Assembly (NCBI RefSeq): GCF_030867145.1
Contig: NC_134431.1
Location: forward strand, 9,067,089 to 9,131,088
Direction: 5' to 3'
DNA: 64,000 nucleotides
Source of the DNA: Opisthocomus hoazin
Lineage: Eukaryota > Chordata > Aves > Opisthocomiformes > Opisthocomidae
Below the pieces are notes generated by a model. It did no database searches. It saw only the letters and a list, made by a program, of their open reading frames with translations, and was not told where the DNA came from. This document shows positions 41,422-53,700 of this stretch, piece after piece; position 1 is the stretch's first letter; every line of letters begins with the position of its first letter. The position numbers and the translations under genes are program-made.

Positions 41422-41940
41422 AATTTTCTATAAACATATATTCTAAGAGAGCAATGTGGATACCACGCAATATTTTATTAGCAAAATGACCCATCTCATT
41501 CAGTACAAGAGTCTGCTGTAAAGTGACCTCGACTTGTTTTGGAGAAACACAGAAATTCAGAGACTGTGTGCGGCAGAAAGAGGCTCAAAAGCTGCATGGA
41601 ACAAATTCTTCCACCTGGGCCTCCCCTTATTGTCTATGTCAGGAGTTGGCAGACTCACATAAGAAATAAAATCCAGTGAGGTACAGTCAAACCCAGATAC
41701 TGGGTACCTGCTGTGTCCAATCCCACCGGTCACCATGGGGCACTTCTTTGGTTTGCACCAAGCCCATCTCCAGCTGCCACACGCCTGATCCCCAGGTCTG
41801 CTCACGCCGAGGCTGCTGTTGCATAATCACCTTGTTCCGAAAAATTGGACTCACGCCTAAGCTGTTAGTTGTCTCCCCGTTTACCCAGACTTGTTTGCTC
41901 ATGCCCTGTGCCAAACTAAAGCAAACAAGCTGATGAATTT

Positions 41941-42360
41941 GGACCTCACCTATTTCCAGATATTTTCAGGGCCCTGAATGCACCAAGAGCCCTTAATTGC
42001 TTTGACCAGTGTCACCTGGGACCCCTACCCACAGCCCCTGCCCATGGCCTAGGAGCTCTATTTAAGCTCAGCCCCAGGGTACCCAGGGTCTGCTTAGGCT
42101 GGAGGTGTTTGTGTTTCCAGCCTTTACTCCTGGGTGGCCTTTGGTGGCTCTTCTCTGGTCTTCTCTTTGCTCCCTCCTGCTTTTGTAGCTAACTGCGGTC
42201 CCTGGACCTGGATCGTTACTCCCTTTGTTTGGGGCTCTCCGTGGGCCCCATTGCCAGCATCCTTCACTGCCTGTGCTGGGGCCACACTTAATTCCTGGGT
42301 CACTGTCCGTTTGGAAGCTTTTGGCATTTGCTGCTCCCTGAAAAACATAAACTTCAAGTG
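41941..42360 (+). promoter_or_regulatory. TATA-bearing LTR-like or promoter-like block
   Basis: A GC-richer island of about 400 bp stands out from AT-rich flanks. It has a TATA-like TATTTAA at 42,059-42,065, preceded by the C-rich CACCTGGGACCCCTACCC and followed by C+T-rich sequence (TTCTCTGGTCTTCTCTTTGC). The layout resembles the U3-R part of an old avian LTR, and its wording feels like a repeat family, but I cannot place clean TG...CA ends, an AATAAA at the right spacing, or flanking duplications. It could also be a single-copy promoter or enhancer. Few CpG remain. Confidence 0.3.
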
Positions 42361-45300
42361 AAAAGTTGTTGGGAGCAGAAAAACAGCAACAAAATACAAT
42401 GGAACAGGAAAAGGAGACCACTGGATTGGATCTCCAGCCCTGCTTCATCATCCCTCCTGCCTGTACTTCCCTGTCTGCTTGTTGGACGTAATGGAAGCTC
42501 AGAAAAGCATTGTAAGGAACACTCAGTTAACATTTATAGAGGTAATGTGCTAAGTTCTCTTATGAAATGTTTTATTCTAAATTTACAGGCCTTATATGCA
42601 ATATTTTGGGGACAGCATATTGTAATCATTAGATATTTCAAATGGTATAAACAAGGCAGTAGAAGTACTCAAATTGCTGCAAGCCAGATGGATATCTTAT
42701 CATGCTACATCCCACAATTTGGAATAACTTCTTTTTGAAAGCCCCAAGTTATTCCGCGTATAGTGTAGCAGATCAGTGAATCTCCTGGGCTGATGCTGAA
42801 CTGTGCTATGCAGAGCAGATATGCGCCTGTCCTCTCTCTGCTGAGGATGGACACATAGTGCAAGCTCCTGCCCGAACACTTGCTGCATTAATGCACAGCA
42901 ATGGAAGGTGCACGTAGGCTTAAACAAAAACAAAGTGAAAAATTATATCATGAGAAGTCACATTTTTGGAACATAAGGGAACATTTTAGTCTAATTATCT
43001 TCTTGAGCACAGAAAGAAAAGGAAATATTTTACCAGAGTCAGTTTTTAAAAGAGTTGTCCTAGGTAAATTGATCTGCGGAGAATTACTCCCAAAACTATA
43101 AATCATATTGATTTACTTGTTTTACACTTCTAAAGGGTGACCAATGAGTTATCGGATGGGTGCACGGAGCCTTCAGCCTCACAGATTGCAGATGTGGCTT
43201 ATTGCTACCTGTAATATGGATTAGCAAGATACAAGTTCTCTCTCTAATACACAGAAAGGGAATTATTATACTTCTTACAAAAACTGAGAATAGATTATTT
43301 GTGATTTCCTAGAACTACCTGACTAGATTGGAGTTTCTTAAATTCCACTGTATTTGCATGGCAGTTAGGAAAGAGCGTTTATTCTTTTAGCTTGGGGTGG
43401 ATCTTCACAGCTTGTAATCATGTGCATTCATTAAATGTAGTATAAATTGCACTCTGGAAGTGTATCTCCTTTGATACTTTCCAATTCTTTGGCATATAAC
43501 ATTCTGCCCTTTCATTAGTTGGTAAAACAAATTTAAAAGTCCAATGAATACTAATGATGGAAAAATAGAAAAATACTCTTATGCATCTATTGTATTCTCA
43601 GTTTAAAATATTTAATAGCTGTGTTTCAGAGCAATTTTTAAAATATTATATTAAATTTTCTAATTAAAGTTTTGAGGCAGCCAGATTGACTCCTCTGAAC
43701 AGAGCAATTAGTTTGGCAGAATTGACTCATGGTCATTCTACCTGACAGCATTCGCTTTTGTGGGAATGTAACACTTGCTGTGAAAATGTTGTACTAAGCA
43801 AACCTTAGTTCCGCTCGTAAATCAGTTTGATGAAAGGTTTGAAAGCCTGTTTCTATGGTGTAGTTAAATTATATTGAAAGTACAACTGAATTTGTCCCTA
43901 GTTTTTCCATCAAGTATAATGTGACTTAAAGAAAAGTTCACTAAAGCAAAGGTATAGTTTGGAAAGCCAGATGAGATTTCTTGAATGAGAGTAGCCAGAA
44001 TTTAGGTAAACTTTCTCCAAGTTTAAAATAACACACTGAAGCATTTGTCTTTGATTATCAATTTTAATGTATGTAATAATGAGACTTTATTCCCACGGAG
44101 ACAGGCATGTTAAAAAAAGTTCCAGAGTGCTTGCATTCAGATTCCTAAAATCAAACTCCTCCTTGAAGTCAAAATCCAATGTAAAGTTGGAAGAAGGATG
44201 GCTTTTGATTCATGTGTGAATCAACTTCCCAAATACTTGCGGATTCTACAAGATAAATTAAATGCAAGACTTCTGGAAGACGAGTCAGCCACTCTATACC
44301 AGCGGTGCTGCTGTCACAGCAACAGCTGAGGGACTTTGATGCTCTTGCATCCAAAGCTAACCAGTGCCTAATTTGGAGCCAACCCAAAATTCAGCTTTAT
44401 TTGGCTTACTGTAATGTCTACCTGGAGGCAGATGCAATATTATACGGGTCAGAAGCAACTTCAGTGATGTCCCTGAATTACATTTCACCTCATGCATGCT
44501 GCTCTAGTCATAAAGAAACACAGCCAACAGTTGTAATTCATGAGTAGATTTGCCAGTCTATGGAATTCGTAAGTCTTCCCTGAGGAGGAAGCTGATATCT
44601 ACAAAATACTTCACCTGAAGTGTAAAAAAAGAAAGAAAAAAAGCTAACAACCCATGAGGAAACAACTGCACAAATACCTTCCGTTTTCCTTCACAGCCAC
44701 ATGAGTGGACCATGTGTCTTCCTTTTGGACCACAAATGCATCCTATTTTCAAAGGGAATGTTCTTATATTAAAAATTAATACAAGGTTTCTTAATCTGAC
44801 TTGTAATGCACGTATTAATTAGAACTGAAAACTGGCCATTTTCCAGCTCTGATGTAGTGTAAAAAACCCACAGTTGTGCACCTCCTCTCCAAATGGATCA
44901 GTGTCCAAATTCTTCCTAGTGATTTTTTTACTACTGGTAATTGAAATAACATATCAAACCTTAACTTTAAAATAGTGCTTTAGCTCTGTCTCAGGTCAGG
45001 TTTTTCAGATCTCTCCTGCAGACCGTCATTCCTTCCACCAGCAGAACCGTGGCCATTTCCCATCTTCACAACAGGGTTCATAACCGCATGTGAAGAAGTG
45101 AGTCAGCAGGAAGCGTGTAGTTGCATATAATGCTCCATCCCAAGCTAAGAAGGCAGCACAGTGCAAGAATTTTGCTCTCACATTATGTTATTAAAAGAGC
45201 TCTTAAAAAAAACTCATGGAGAAAAAAGCTCAAAATGGCCACAAAACTTATTTTCATTTTAATACATTTGCATGCAAATTAATTGTTATGCAGTTGTGCT

Positions 45301-48300
45301 CACAGGTGAAATTGGTTTTGTTCCTATCATTAGAGATGGCTGGTTGCAGTGAAGAGTGGCAGCATCCCGCCCTGCAACAAACTGTAATTTTTTTCTCCAT
45401 GGATATATTATTTGTGAAATTTCATTGTCTTCATAGTACAAATCATTTTTCTGCTAAAGCGCAAGGAAACAGGAAGGATGGAGTAGAGCAATTTTTCATT
45501 TCCACAGGAGAAATTCCAAGCAAAATAGTGGGAGGGTGTTTAAAAAAAGAAAGTAGTAAAAAAATTCTGGGTTTTTTCATTTCAAGCCAGTAGTGGAAAT
45601 TGATTAATGAAGCCCGTCTGTAGCCAGCAAAAAGGGCCAAATCTTCAGTTAATGTAAAATAGCAAGCTTCTACTTTCAAAAACCAGAAAGAGGAAGGGGA
45701 CAGAACACTAAAAAACAAACGGGCATATTTGATCATTTAGTGGTGAAAAGATCAGGCACTCCTCAGTTGCAGGGTTTTATTCTTGTGCATTGTGACAACG
45801 ATTGGAAACCATATGTTTTAAGACCAGCTTCAATAGTATCAGTAGCTACAGTCCTCCTCTCAGATTACTTTTTACTGCCTGCCTAATTTTGAGCTTTAAT
45901 AGCTAACATGCACTTTGTTTATCAGTTACAAATGTTCTGAATTTTGATGAAGCAGGCTAAACAACACACACTGGTTTATCATCAGTACCAAAGACCTAAC
46001 TAACAATTTGTTTAATACCATGGCCTACAACTTTGCAAACAAGTATTTCTTAGAAATAAGAAGAATAATGTTAAAATTGATGGATCTGGTTCTGAATGCT
46101 GAATGTGAGATGTTAGCACTGCAATCCTGACGCAGCTCTTGTCATCCCTGGAAGAATCCATCCCACAAGGTGCTGAGCCTTTTGACGTCAAAAGTGCAAT
46201 CAAGTAGAGCACCGTTAAGTCCCTCGGACAGCACTGCTGTTAAATAGTCAGTCCCGTATTAAGTGCTTTGTTGCACTGAGGTCAGTCTGGCGGTATTAAA
46301 ATTAAAGATATGTTTAGAGTATTTCCAGAATTAGACCCTTAGTACCTTGCAGGATTGAGCACTAACACACGAAATAACTCTTTTGTTAAGTAATTCTGTT
46401 TAGCTGTACAACAAGGAAATTCAAAATAGTCTCTAGCTTGTGTTAGTTATCCTCTAATTACTTGAGGATAGAGTACCTCTCCTTTGTTTTTAAAGCACTG
46501 CATAAATTAATGATGTTTTAACAATAACAGCAGCAGCAATTCTGGGCATTTACCAGAGAGGAAGCAACCATTAGCCTTGAGAATGAAATTTCACTGCAGT
46601 CCAGAAAATAACGTGTTAGGAAATATTATGGTTGCCAACTTCCGCAATTTTGTTGAAAGTCTTCTAAAATGTGAGGGTTGGGGTGTTTTAGTTGTTTGGG
46701 TTTTTTTTTTTCCCCACAAAGCCTGAGCTCTGGCATCATGTGAAAACATGAAAATGTGAGATTCTCAGTTTTAATTTTAGAAGACAAGTAAGTTAGTATT
46801 GTGGTTGCAAAGAAAAATTGAAAACATGAACCCAAGGGCCAGAGAACAATTAGTAAGAGCCTGAAATACATTGCTTTTAAAATCTTACACTTTGTAAAGC
46901 AATTTCATGACACTCAGGGTCTGGCTCAGAGTGTTTCTGTGCTTGGCATTAACCATATACAGTACCCCAATAAATCCCCTATACCCTTTTTGAGGACACC
47001 TCATCTTGGTTTGTACCAGAGGGTGGCATCAGATATTAATTGTCAGAGAGGATGCTGAAGTTTAATATTGGCTTATCTTTTGTTTTTAAAAATGGAACCA
47101 GTTGTTTGTACTGATGTAACTCTGTTCACTTTAACGATGAGGTGGGCAGCAGAAACTGGAAGTACTTTCTCAAGGGAAACACACTTTCCATGGTAACTAA
47201 AATTCGGGATCTAGCTCCTTGACTCTGCAGAGGAGAGGCTGAGGTGTAGCTGTGGGCTCTCCCACGCTGTGGGATAAGGTCTCTGCATGCCTGGCTCTGG
47301 CAGAAGGTGACACCCTGCGTGCCCTAAGGAAAGGGTATGGGCTGGCTGCTCCGGTGCCCTGGGGTGCCCAAGCAAGGGGACCATTAGCTCCTCGATCTGT
47401 CCAGGATGCTGTCACCCAGCCAGGTGAGTGACTGGGAGCGTTTCCATTTGGTGAATACATGGAGCTTTCCACACAGTTTTTCTTCATTCTTTAAGTTTAT
47501 GGTACATGGGAATAAGCACAGGGTAACAAGTCAGGCAAACCCCCTTCTGAACCTGCCTTGGTTTTTGACAAAAAATATTCCACCACTCTGAGAAATCCCT
47601 GGCATTATATAGCTGATGATGACCCAGCTTGATGAAATGGAGACTTTTATTGAGCCAACAACTAGGGCTCGCTCCTACTTCCTCTTGTCTTGCAGCCTGG
47701 TACCCCACACAGCTGTACAACCTGTGCACCCCAACCCATGGTCTCATCTATGGGGAAAACCCCATTTTGTTCCCTTGCCTTTCTAAATTGCTTTTAAGGC
47801 CTACAGGTATTTTGCTGGTTACTAACAGTGATGAAAATACTTCAAATTCCTAATTGAAAAATATCCTTTATCTTCCTCTTTGCACCGTTTTCCCACTGTG
47901 CCCTTATCTACTTTTCCAAATATTGCATACAATGTTTTTAGTAAATAGAAAGGATATTAGAGTAGACAAATAGTGTTTACCCACCAGCTCAAGAAAGGTG
48001 TTCCTGGCACCAATTCACAAGTTACAAAAATTACTTATACTGAAAGGGACAAGGAGTGTCTTTTTGTGTGCAGGGTGCTGTACAAACAATGAGGTCCTGG
48101 TCTCTGACTGGCTTTCTGTGGCATTACCACAAACAATACTAATTCTTAAATACCTGCTTGGCTTTAAGCACTTAAGTAAATAATTGTATTGATTGTTGTA
48201 GGACTATTCACACGCATAAAAGTAAGCATATATTCAAATATGTTGTGAAATCAGAGGTCCAGTGAATTCTGCATGCAAGACATTTTTAGATGATTAGTAT

Positions 48301-48589
48301 ATATATACTTACTTGTTAAGACCAGCTTGAAAAGGAGCTAATGTGGTGATCAGTTTTTTGGGCAGGGCAGGGGGAAAGGAAAAGATTTTTTTACAAGACA
48401 GATCTAAAGGCTTTCTTGCAGTTCAGAGACTCCTCACCAGAACCACGATTACAGGCAAGAAAGGCAGCAATGAAGTCCCCCAAACCAACATTCTCCCCAA
48501 GTTAATGTGAGAGCCGTGTAAACTCAGAACTGCAGATAATCCGTGGGGAAATCAGGGGGTTAGTGCTGAGAACTGATGGGGAATAACAA
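42361..48589. other. AT-rich non-coding DNA, no gene seen
   Basis: No recognisable exon, repeat end or RNA gene. The block at 47,500-47,800 is less AT-rich and contains a TATA-like word (ATTATATAG, near 47,604) with frames open on both strands, but its products match nothing I know. Confidence 0.55.
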
Positions 48590-49839
48590 CTGAAAGAGCT
48601 TTGGTTTTTCTAGGCCGGCGGGAGGCAGCTCATGCTAGGAAGCCTGCCAGCTCCAAACTGATGCTGGGAGCTTTGTCTCCACTGGATTGTAGGAACACAC
48701 TTTGCAGTCGAACTGATCTGAAAGATTTTGATAGTAAAACCAGCTGTCTCGTTGCAATGATGTTTTTGTTCCATTGTCAAAATTTTGAGTTAAATCCATG
48801 AGTGGGCTGCAGCTTGTTCAAACCCTGAACTCAACACCCTTTGTGCTCCTTTGGCTTTTCCACTGCGTTTCATGGGATATCCCCTTCCTGAGGAAAGGGC
48901 TAGATGTAATAAAAGCCGTCGGCGTGAGGACTTGCGGGTCTCCTCCGATGCCTCCCCAGTGCTGGAGAGACAGAACTGGAGAGCTGTAGCCTGCCTCAGG
49001 CTGGTGAGAAGGGGGGAATAAAGAGGAAGAGCAGGGTGTAGAAACGAAACGCCCCAATGCCGCTGCAGCAAGGCTGCATCCCCAGCGAGCAGGTATGCCG
49101 GCGGGAAGGGGCAGCCGTGGGGTGCCTGCGCCATGTGTGGGGACAGGCCAGCACAGGCGAGGTGAAGCTGTGCGCATGGTGTAGAGCAGAAGGGGCTGCA
49201 GGGAGGGTGCACGCGGTGGGAGGCCCCAGCCCCATCACCCCAGCATGAGCCCTCCCAAGGTGCCTGTTGCCTTCTCTGGGACTTGTGGAGATGCCGATAA
49301 AAGACCTGGTACAGGTGCCCACCATCCGGCAGGAGCAGACGTACCCGGCAAGGTGCCTGGGCCAGAGACTGCTGCTGATTCTGTGCTGGCACGGAGGTGG
49401 GGCAGCACCTCTGTATGGCCACAAGTCCATCCTGGTTCCCTTGAGATCAGAGCTAGAAGCAGGATCACTCCGGGGGCTTTCACCCTTGGAGGGGCCAGGA
49501 GCTGCGCGATGTTGTGTGTCTGCAAGTGCAGGGGGGTGGCTTGCACGAGGGAAGCTATTTCTGCAGACCTATGGCTCTGTGGCACAGTTGTGCTTAAGAA
49601 AAACAGGCTTCCACAAAAGCCTTTCTTTTTAAATTGGTATTTAAAGATTGTCGCTAGAGATCAGTAGCCCAAGGACTGTATCGAGAATGATTATTTTCAC
49701 GGAAGCAGAGCCCCCAGTGAAGGTGGCATTCAAGTGGTGCTCAAGCGTCCGAGTTTTACACCACGAATCTCTTTTTAAAACTCGCAGCTCAGTGTCCGTT
49801 GATAGCATCGGCAGGGAGAACACCATCGTTACGCAGGCA
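48590..49839. other. GC-rich shoulder of the CpG island
   Basis: GC content rises here and CpG become regular, though less dense than in the island proper. Frames of 210 residues (minus, 48,790-49,422), 140 residues (plus, 49,245-49,667) and others overlap in almost every phase, which points to composition rather than coding. No known domain appears. The region could hold upstream control elements or a divergent promoter transcript. Confidence 0.5.
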
Positions 49840-50248
49840 AAAAAAGCGCGGTGGGAGAGCACCCGCTCCAGGGAGGCTACGGACAGGCTCCGGTCGGACT
49901 CCGCGGGGTCAGTCGGGGCTAGCCGGGCCTCCCCGCGCTCCGGCCGGGCCCCGCGGCGTGCGGGACCCGCGGGAGGCTCCTCCTCCGCCCCGGCCCCGCA
50001 ACCGCGCGGGCGCTGGGACACGCCGCGGCCCCACGCGTGCGGTAGGTGCGGCGCGGGCTGGCCGCCCCCGACGGCGGGCAGCGCGGGGCCGGCGGTCCCG
50101 GTGACAGGCTGCCGCGGGGGGCGGGAGGGCCGCCTGTTCCGGCCCCGCTACCGGGGAAGCAACAGGTCAGAGGAACCGGCTGAGAATCCCCGCGCGTCCC
50201 CCGCGCTGCGCGTGTCACCGCACCGCTCCGCACTCCCGCGGGTCCGGC

Positions 50249-50279
50249 GGGAGGGGGGGGGAGGTGAGGGGGGGTTGGG
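50249..50279 (+). other. G-quadruplex-prone tract in the island
   Basis: Four G-runs (G3, G9, G7, G3) are separated by loops of one, six and two bases, which fits the canonical G4 pattern on the plus strand. It lies about 150 bp upstream of the splice donor, where promoter G4 motifs are common. Confidence 0.6.
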
Positions 50280-50421
50280 CGCGCCTCGGGCGCAGCGCGG
50301 GGTGCGGAGCCACCGCCCCGCTCCGCTCCTTTCCGCGGGCATGCGCGCCTGCCTCGCACATGCTCACTGCGCCCGCAGCGGGCGCGCACACTCCGCAGCG
50401 CTGCGGCTCCGCGCTGCACCT

Positions 50422-50430
50422 CCGGTGAGT
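50422..50430 (+). other. Strong 5' splice site: end of candidate first exon
   Basis: CCG|GTGAGTA is close to the ideal vertebrate donor, with all of GTGAGT present. It would end the first exon at 50,424 and start a first intron that is GC-rich for about 300 bp and then AT-rich. An ATG at 50,341 lies in a frame that stays open to the donor (28 codons, Arg/Ala/His-rich), but has no recognisable signal and may be 5' untranslated. The upstream end of the exon cannot be fixed from sequence. Confidence 0.45.
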
Positions 50431-50725
50431 ACGGACGGGGGGGGCACGGCCGCGGAGCCGCTTCTTCCCGCGTCCGCGGAGTGCTCCGGAGCGGGGCTTT
50501 GCGTGCCCGCGGCCAGCGCCAAGTGTGAAACCGGCTCCGCGTGTTGCGGGGCGCGGAGCGGGGGGGCGCGGGGCAGGGTGGTGCCGCGGAGCGAGGCGCG
50601 CACCCCGAAAGCCGTCGGGGGAGCGCGGGGGCCGCCCTGCGCGGGCGCGGAGCGGGGCAGCGCGCTGCGGTCCTGCCTGCGGGGCTGGGACCGGGAACGA
50701 ACCGAGGTGGTTACCTGATGCGCAG

Positions 50726-53700
50726 CGTTTGATTTTTACCTTAAAACCAGCGTTGCTTAGCAATTATTTTAAAAACTGAAACGCGCGTTGGAGTAAAATA
50801 AGGTAACGCTCCTTTTTGCCGTTGCCGATATGAGGAAAACTGGTGCTGTGATTTATGCGGTTGAAGTAAAGTTTTTTGAGTGTGAAGTTACGCGTGAGCC
50901 CAGTGAATGGCCTCTGAAGGAAATTATTCGTGGTATGCAGCTACTGCTTTTCAGACATTTCAAATAATGATATATTCTGTTGTATAAAATTGTAATTGTT
51001 AAAATACATATGGTTAACCAATAAACAGCTTATTGGCCTACATGAAATATTTTAACAGAAATTTTGTTCGGCGTAGTATCAGATTCACACAAAATCCCTT
51101 ACTGCTGTTAAAGGCAATGGCAGGAATGGTTTATTGCTTAATCTTTCTAGTGGACTTTACTAATTTGCTGAGAATTTCTTATCTCTGCAATGCCATCCAT
51201 GGCAGGGTTTCCCCCCCCCAGTATATTGAGAAAGCATGTCTAAATTCTTTCTGCCTGCCTACGTCTGTGTGTATTTAGGGCGGTCTTGTCCCCAAAAGGT
51301 GGCATATATTTAAACTAGTTTTTCTATGTCTAAACTAATGTTTCCTAGATCCTTTCATACATTTAGTGTTGCATTGGTTTGTGTTACTTGTTGCTACGTA
51401 CAGGATAAATTCTTTCTCATCCTTTTGATGTGAATAAACCATTTCTATTCTTAAACAGTGCTGAATTTTTATTTCTACTTTGAAATTCAAGGGATCATGT
51501 GGCCTCAAATGTTACACATGCAAGTAGGAGACTTGCAGTACAAATGCCCTGAAAATAATGAGTGCTTGCAGCTTTGGAAACATTCCAGGAACTTTTTAAG
51601 CATGTTTTGAAAATTCACTTGAGATGGCACAGGAGCTGATAACTTGATTTTAATTATTCTAACTTACACCTCTTAATTAAAAAAAAAATCTTAATGCGTG
51701 GTGCAAAATTAAATTGTGAAGTTACTGAGTCAAATCGTCCATGCAGTTCTTGTGCCTCTTCTGCTCCCCACCGACAGGTCAAAACATTTGGCTAAATAAC
51801 AAGCGGTGTACTTTTTTGGTTTTAGGCTCATTGATTTGTTTTGCTTTGCTTTGTTTAGCCCGTTCCCCTCAGCTCATTTTCTTTTGAAATACTACATAGA
51901 GACTTGATTCCCATGATTCACTAATCTTATCACCATTATTTGGTTGAAATGTTTGAAATAGGCTCCTGTTTCAAATATCTTGCAACCTTGGCTGTCTTAA
52001 ATTTCATTAGAAAAGCTTCATTAGGGACAAATAAAAGTGTTGATAATTCCCCCTCCAACAATAAGTCCCGTATTCAGCTACACAACGTGTGTGGATACAA
52101 CCTCGATCATACAAAGGAATTAAACTCACATATTCGTAAGAAAAACTTAATCACAGAATATCACTTAAAGAATCTTGTGTATTGTTGTGCCTAGCGGGTT
52201 ATATGCTAGATTTTTTATGAAAAATGTAATAATTTAACTATTAATCCTGCAAAAATTAGTGGCATGTTTCACTTCAAACCTGTAAAGCACCCTCCTGAAG
52301 TCAGTGTGGCTGTATTTGTATGTCAGCATGTATGTATACACGCTGCTGACAAAGAAAACAGTAAAAGAAGTTAGTCATTTTCTGCTGTCTTCCCAACTGT
52401 TATTTATGATGTGTAGTGGTAAAACAGCTATTCTGAAATCAGCTGTAATTCTCTTCAGTAAGATTTGTTTCTTCTGTGCCAAATTTTGCAGTAACCAGGT
52501 GGTTTTAAGGTGTCTTCAACCGGAGAACAAGCAAGAACAGTGCTGAAGACTAGTTACTCCTTACAGTAAATTCCTTCTGCAATAAATTCACAGGTTGTTA
52601 GACTTAATCTGTGGAAATGATTGTTAAGATTACTTGTGCAGTGAAAAATGCTTTTAAAATTTTGTGAAAACTAGCAGAAGTGCTTAGAATGCTAAGAAAA
52701 TATTTTTGAATTAATTCTGCCTGACTGGAATACATTTTATTAGGGACAAACTGTTAAATGAAGTCGCAAATTCAAATCCTTTTCATAAACCATGGAATGC
52801 TGAAGTCTTAATATGAAGATTTTAAATAATCCCGTAAGTGGAGGGGTCATTTGGTAGATCAAGCAGGGAAATCTTGTACTGCCGTTTCCTATGTATAGCT
52901 ACTGTATGCATGTGTATTATTCACAGCAATAGCAATATAAGCTTGATTAGTATGTCGTGTAGTCTCCTGGGCTAACAGTCAGGTTCTTTTCATTAAACTT
53001 CACAACACTGAATTACATGGAACAGAAAAATAGTTATACCAAGAAGGAACAAAAAATATGTTCAGAACTGTGAACAATGGCATATGCAATAGTAAAGCCA
53101 TTCAGGTTTTAGGTACATCCTCCTTTTCAGTGGCTTAAGTTAGTAAAACATACAAGCTGGTTTGTTTATTTTAAAGTGTCTGTCTACTTAAGAAAAAAGG
53201 TATAACTACTCAAGTGTCTTGGCATAATATTCACTTTGATATGAACAGGTAGAACTCAGCAAATCTCTTTCCCTCCCTTTTCTGCTGAAAAGCCAGAAAG
53301 ATCATCCTGGTTGGGACTGTTTGTTAAGAGGTGTCATCAGAAAACAATTGTTTATGGCAGTCTAATTCTTAAAACAATACTTCATCTTTATTTGCAGATC
53401 TTAACTCGAGTAATGATGTTTAACAAACACCTTGTTGTAATCAGGTGAGGATAAGCCCCTCAATTAGGATGCAAATAATTGCTCGTCTAGGTTGGGCCAT
53501 TTGGGGCCTGGAGATGTTGCCATTTGTAGGTAGAGTTGGTGCTACCCGAGTATTGAAGTAGGAGGGAGGAGAAAGCTGGAATAAGGATTTGGGACTCTGC
53601 AGTCATCTTGCAAAATATCGTTCATCACAGCATACAAAACCAGATCCAGTTCCCTTCTTCGGCAAGCTGTTCCGTTGTTCTTGATTTACAGCTGCAAGAG

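Larger units (their letters stand above)
30251..41940. other. Long non-coding stretch, no gene seen
   Basis: Nearly 12 kb without a recognisable exon. Frames of 119-157 residues (30,354-30,713 plus, 33,753-34,139 plus, 35,462-35,872 minus, 39,726-40,199 plus) have no known domain and no consistent splice signals. Simple sequence includes A14 at 31,387-31,400, A14 at 40,965-40,978, an AAAAC tract at 39.58 kb and an AT repeat at 41.4 kb. A perfect 14-bp palindrome (CTGCCTGCAGGCAG) sits at 37,159-37,172. Confidence 0.55.
49840..50725 (+). promoter_or_regulatory. CpG-island promoter of an unidentified gene
   Basis: An uninterrupted, very CpG-dense block of nearly 900 bp, the only one of this size in the window. 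It contains GC boxes (CCGCCCCG at 50,313-50,320), an NRF1-like core (GCATGCGCG at 50,339-50,347), G-rich tracts and no TATA box, all typical of broad vertebrate promoters. A strong plus-strand 5' splice site at 50,424/50,425 sets the likely direction as left to right. The transcription start is probably within 50.2-50.4 kb, but this is inference. I cannot name the gene because no coding exon is recognisable. Bidirectional activity is possible; I saw no equally strong minus-strand donor. Confidence 0.8.

Noticed and set aside
48790..49422. A 210-codon minus-strand open frame
   Set aside because: It lies in the GC-rich shoulder, overlaps several other frames, is His/Ser/Leu/Pro-rich without a domain, and has no accompanying splice or promoter signals.
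49648..50718. A 356-codon plus-strand open frame, the longest in the window
   Set aside because: It spans the CpG island, where few stop codons occur because of GC content. The product is Arg/Ala/Gly/Pro-rich with no domain, and it runs straight across the strong splice donor. Long frames are open in other phases and on the minus strand over the same DNA.
51209..51222. Poly-C run followed by AG, resembling a splice acceptor
   Set aside because: The following sequence holds only a short frame with no recognised product and no clear donor. A homopolymeric C-run before AG is easily a coincidence.
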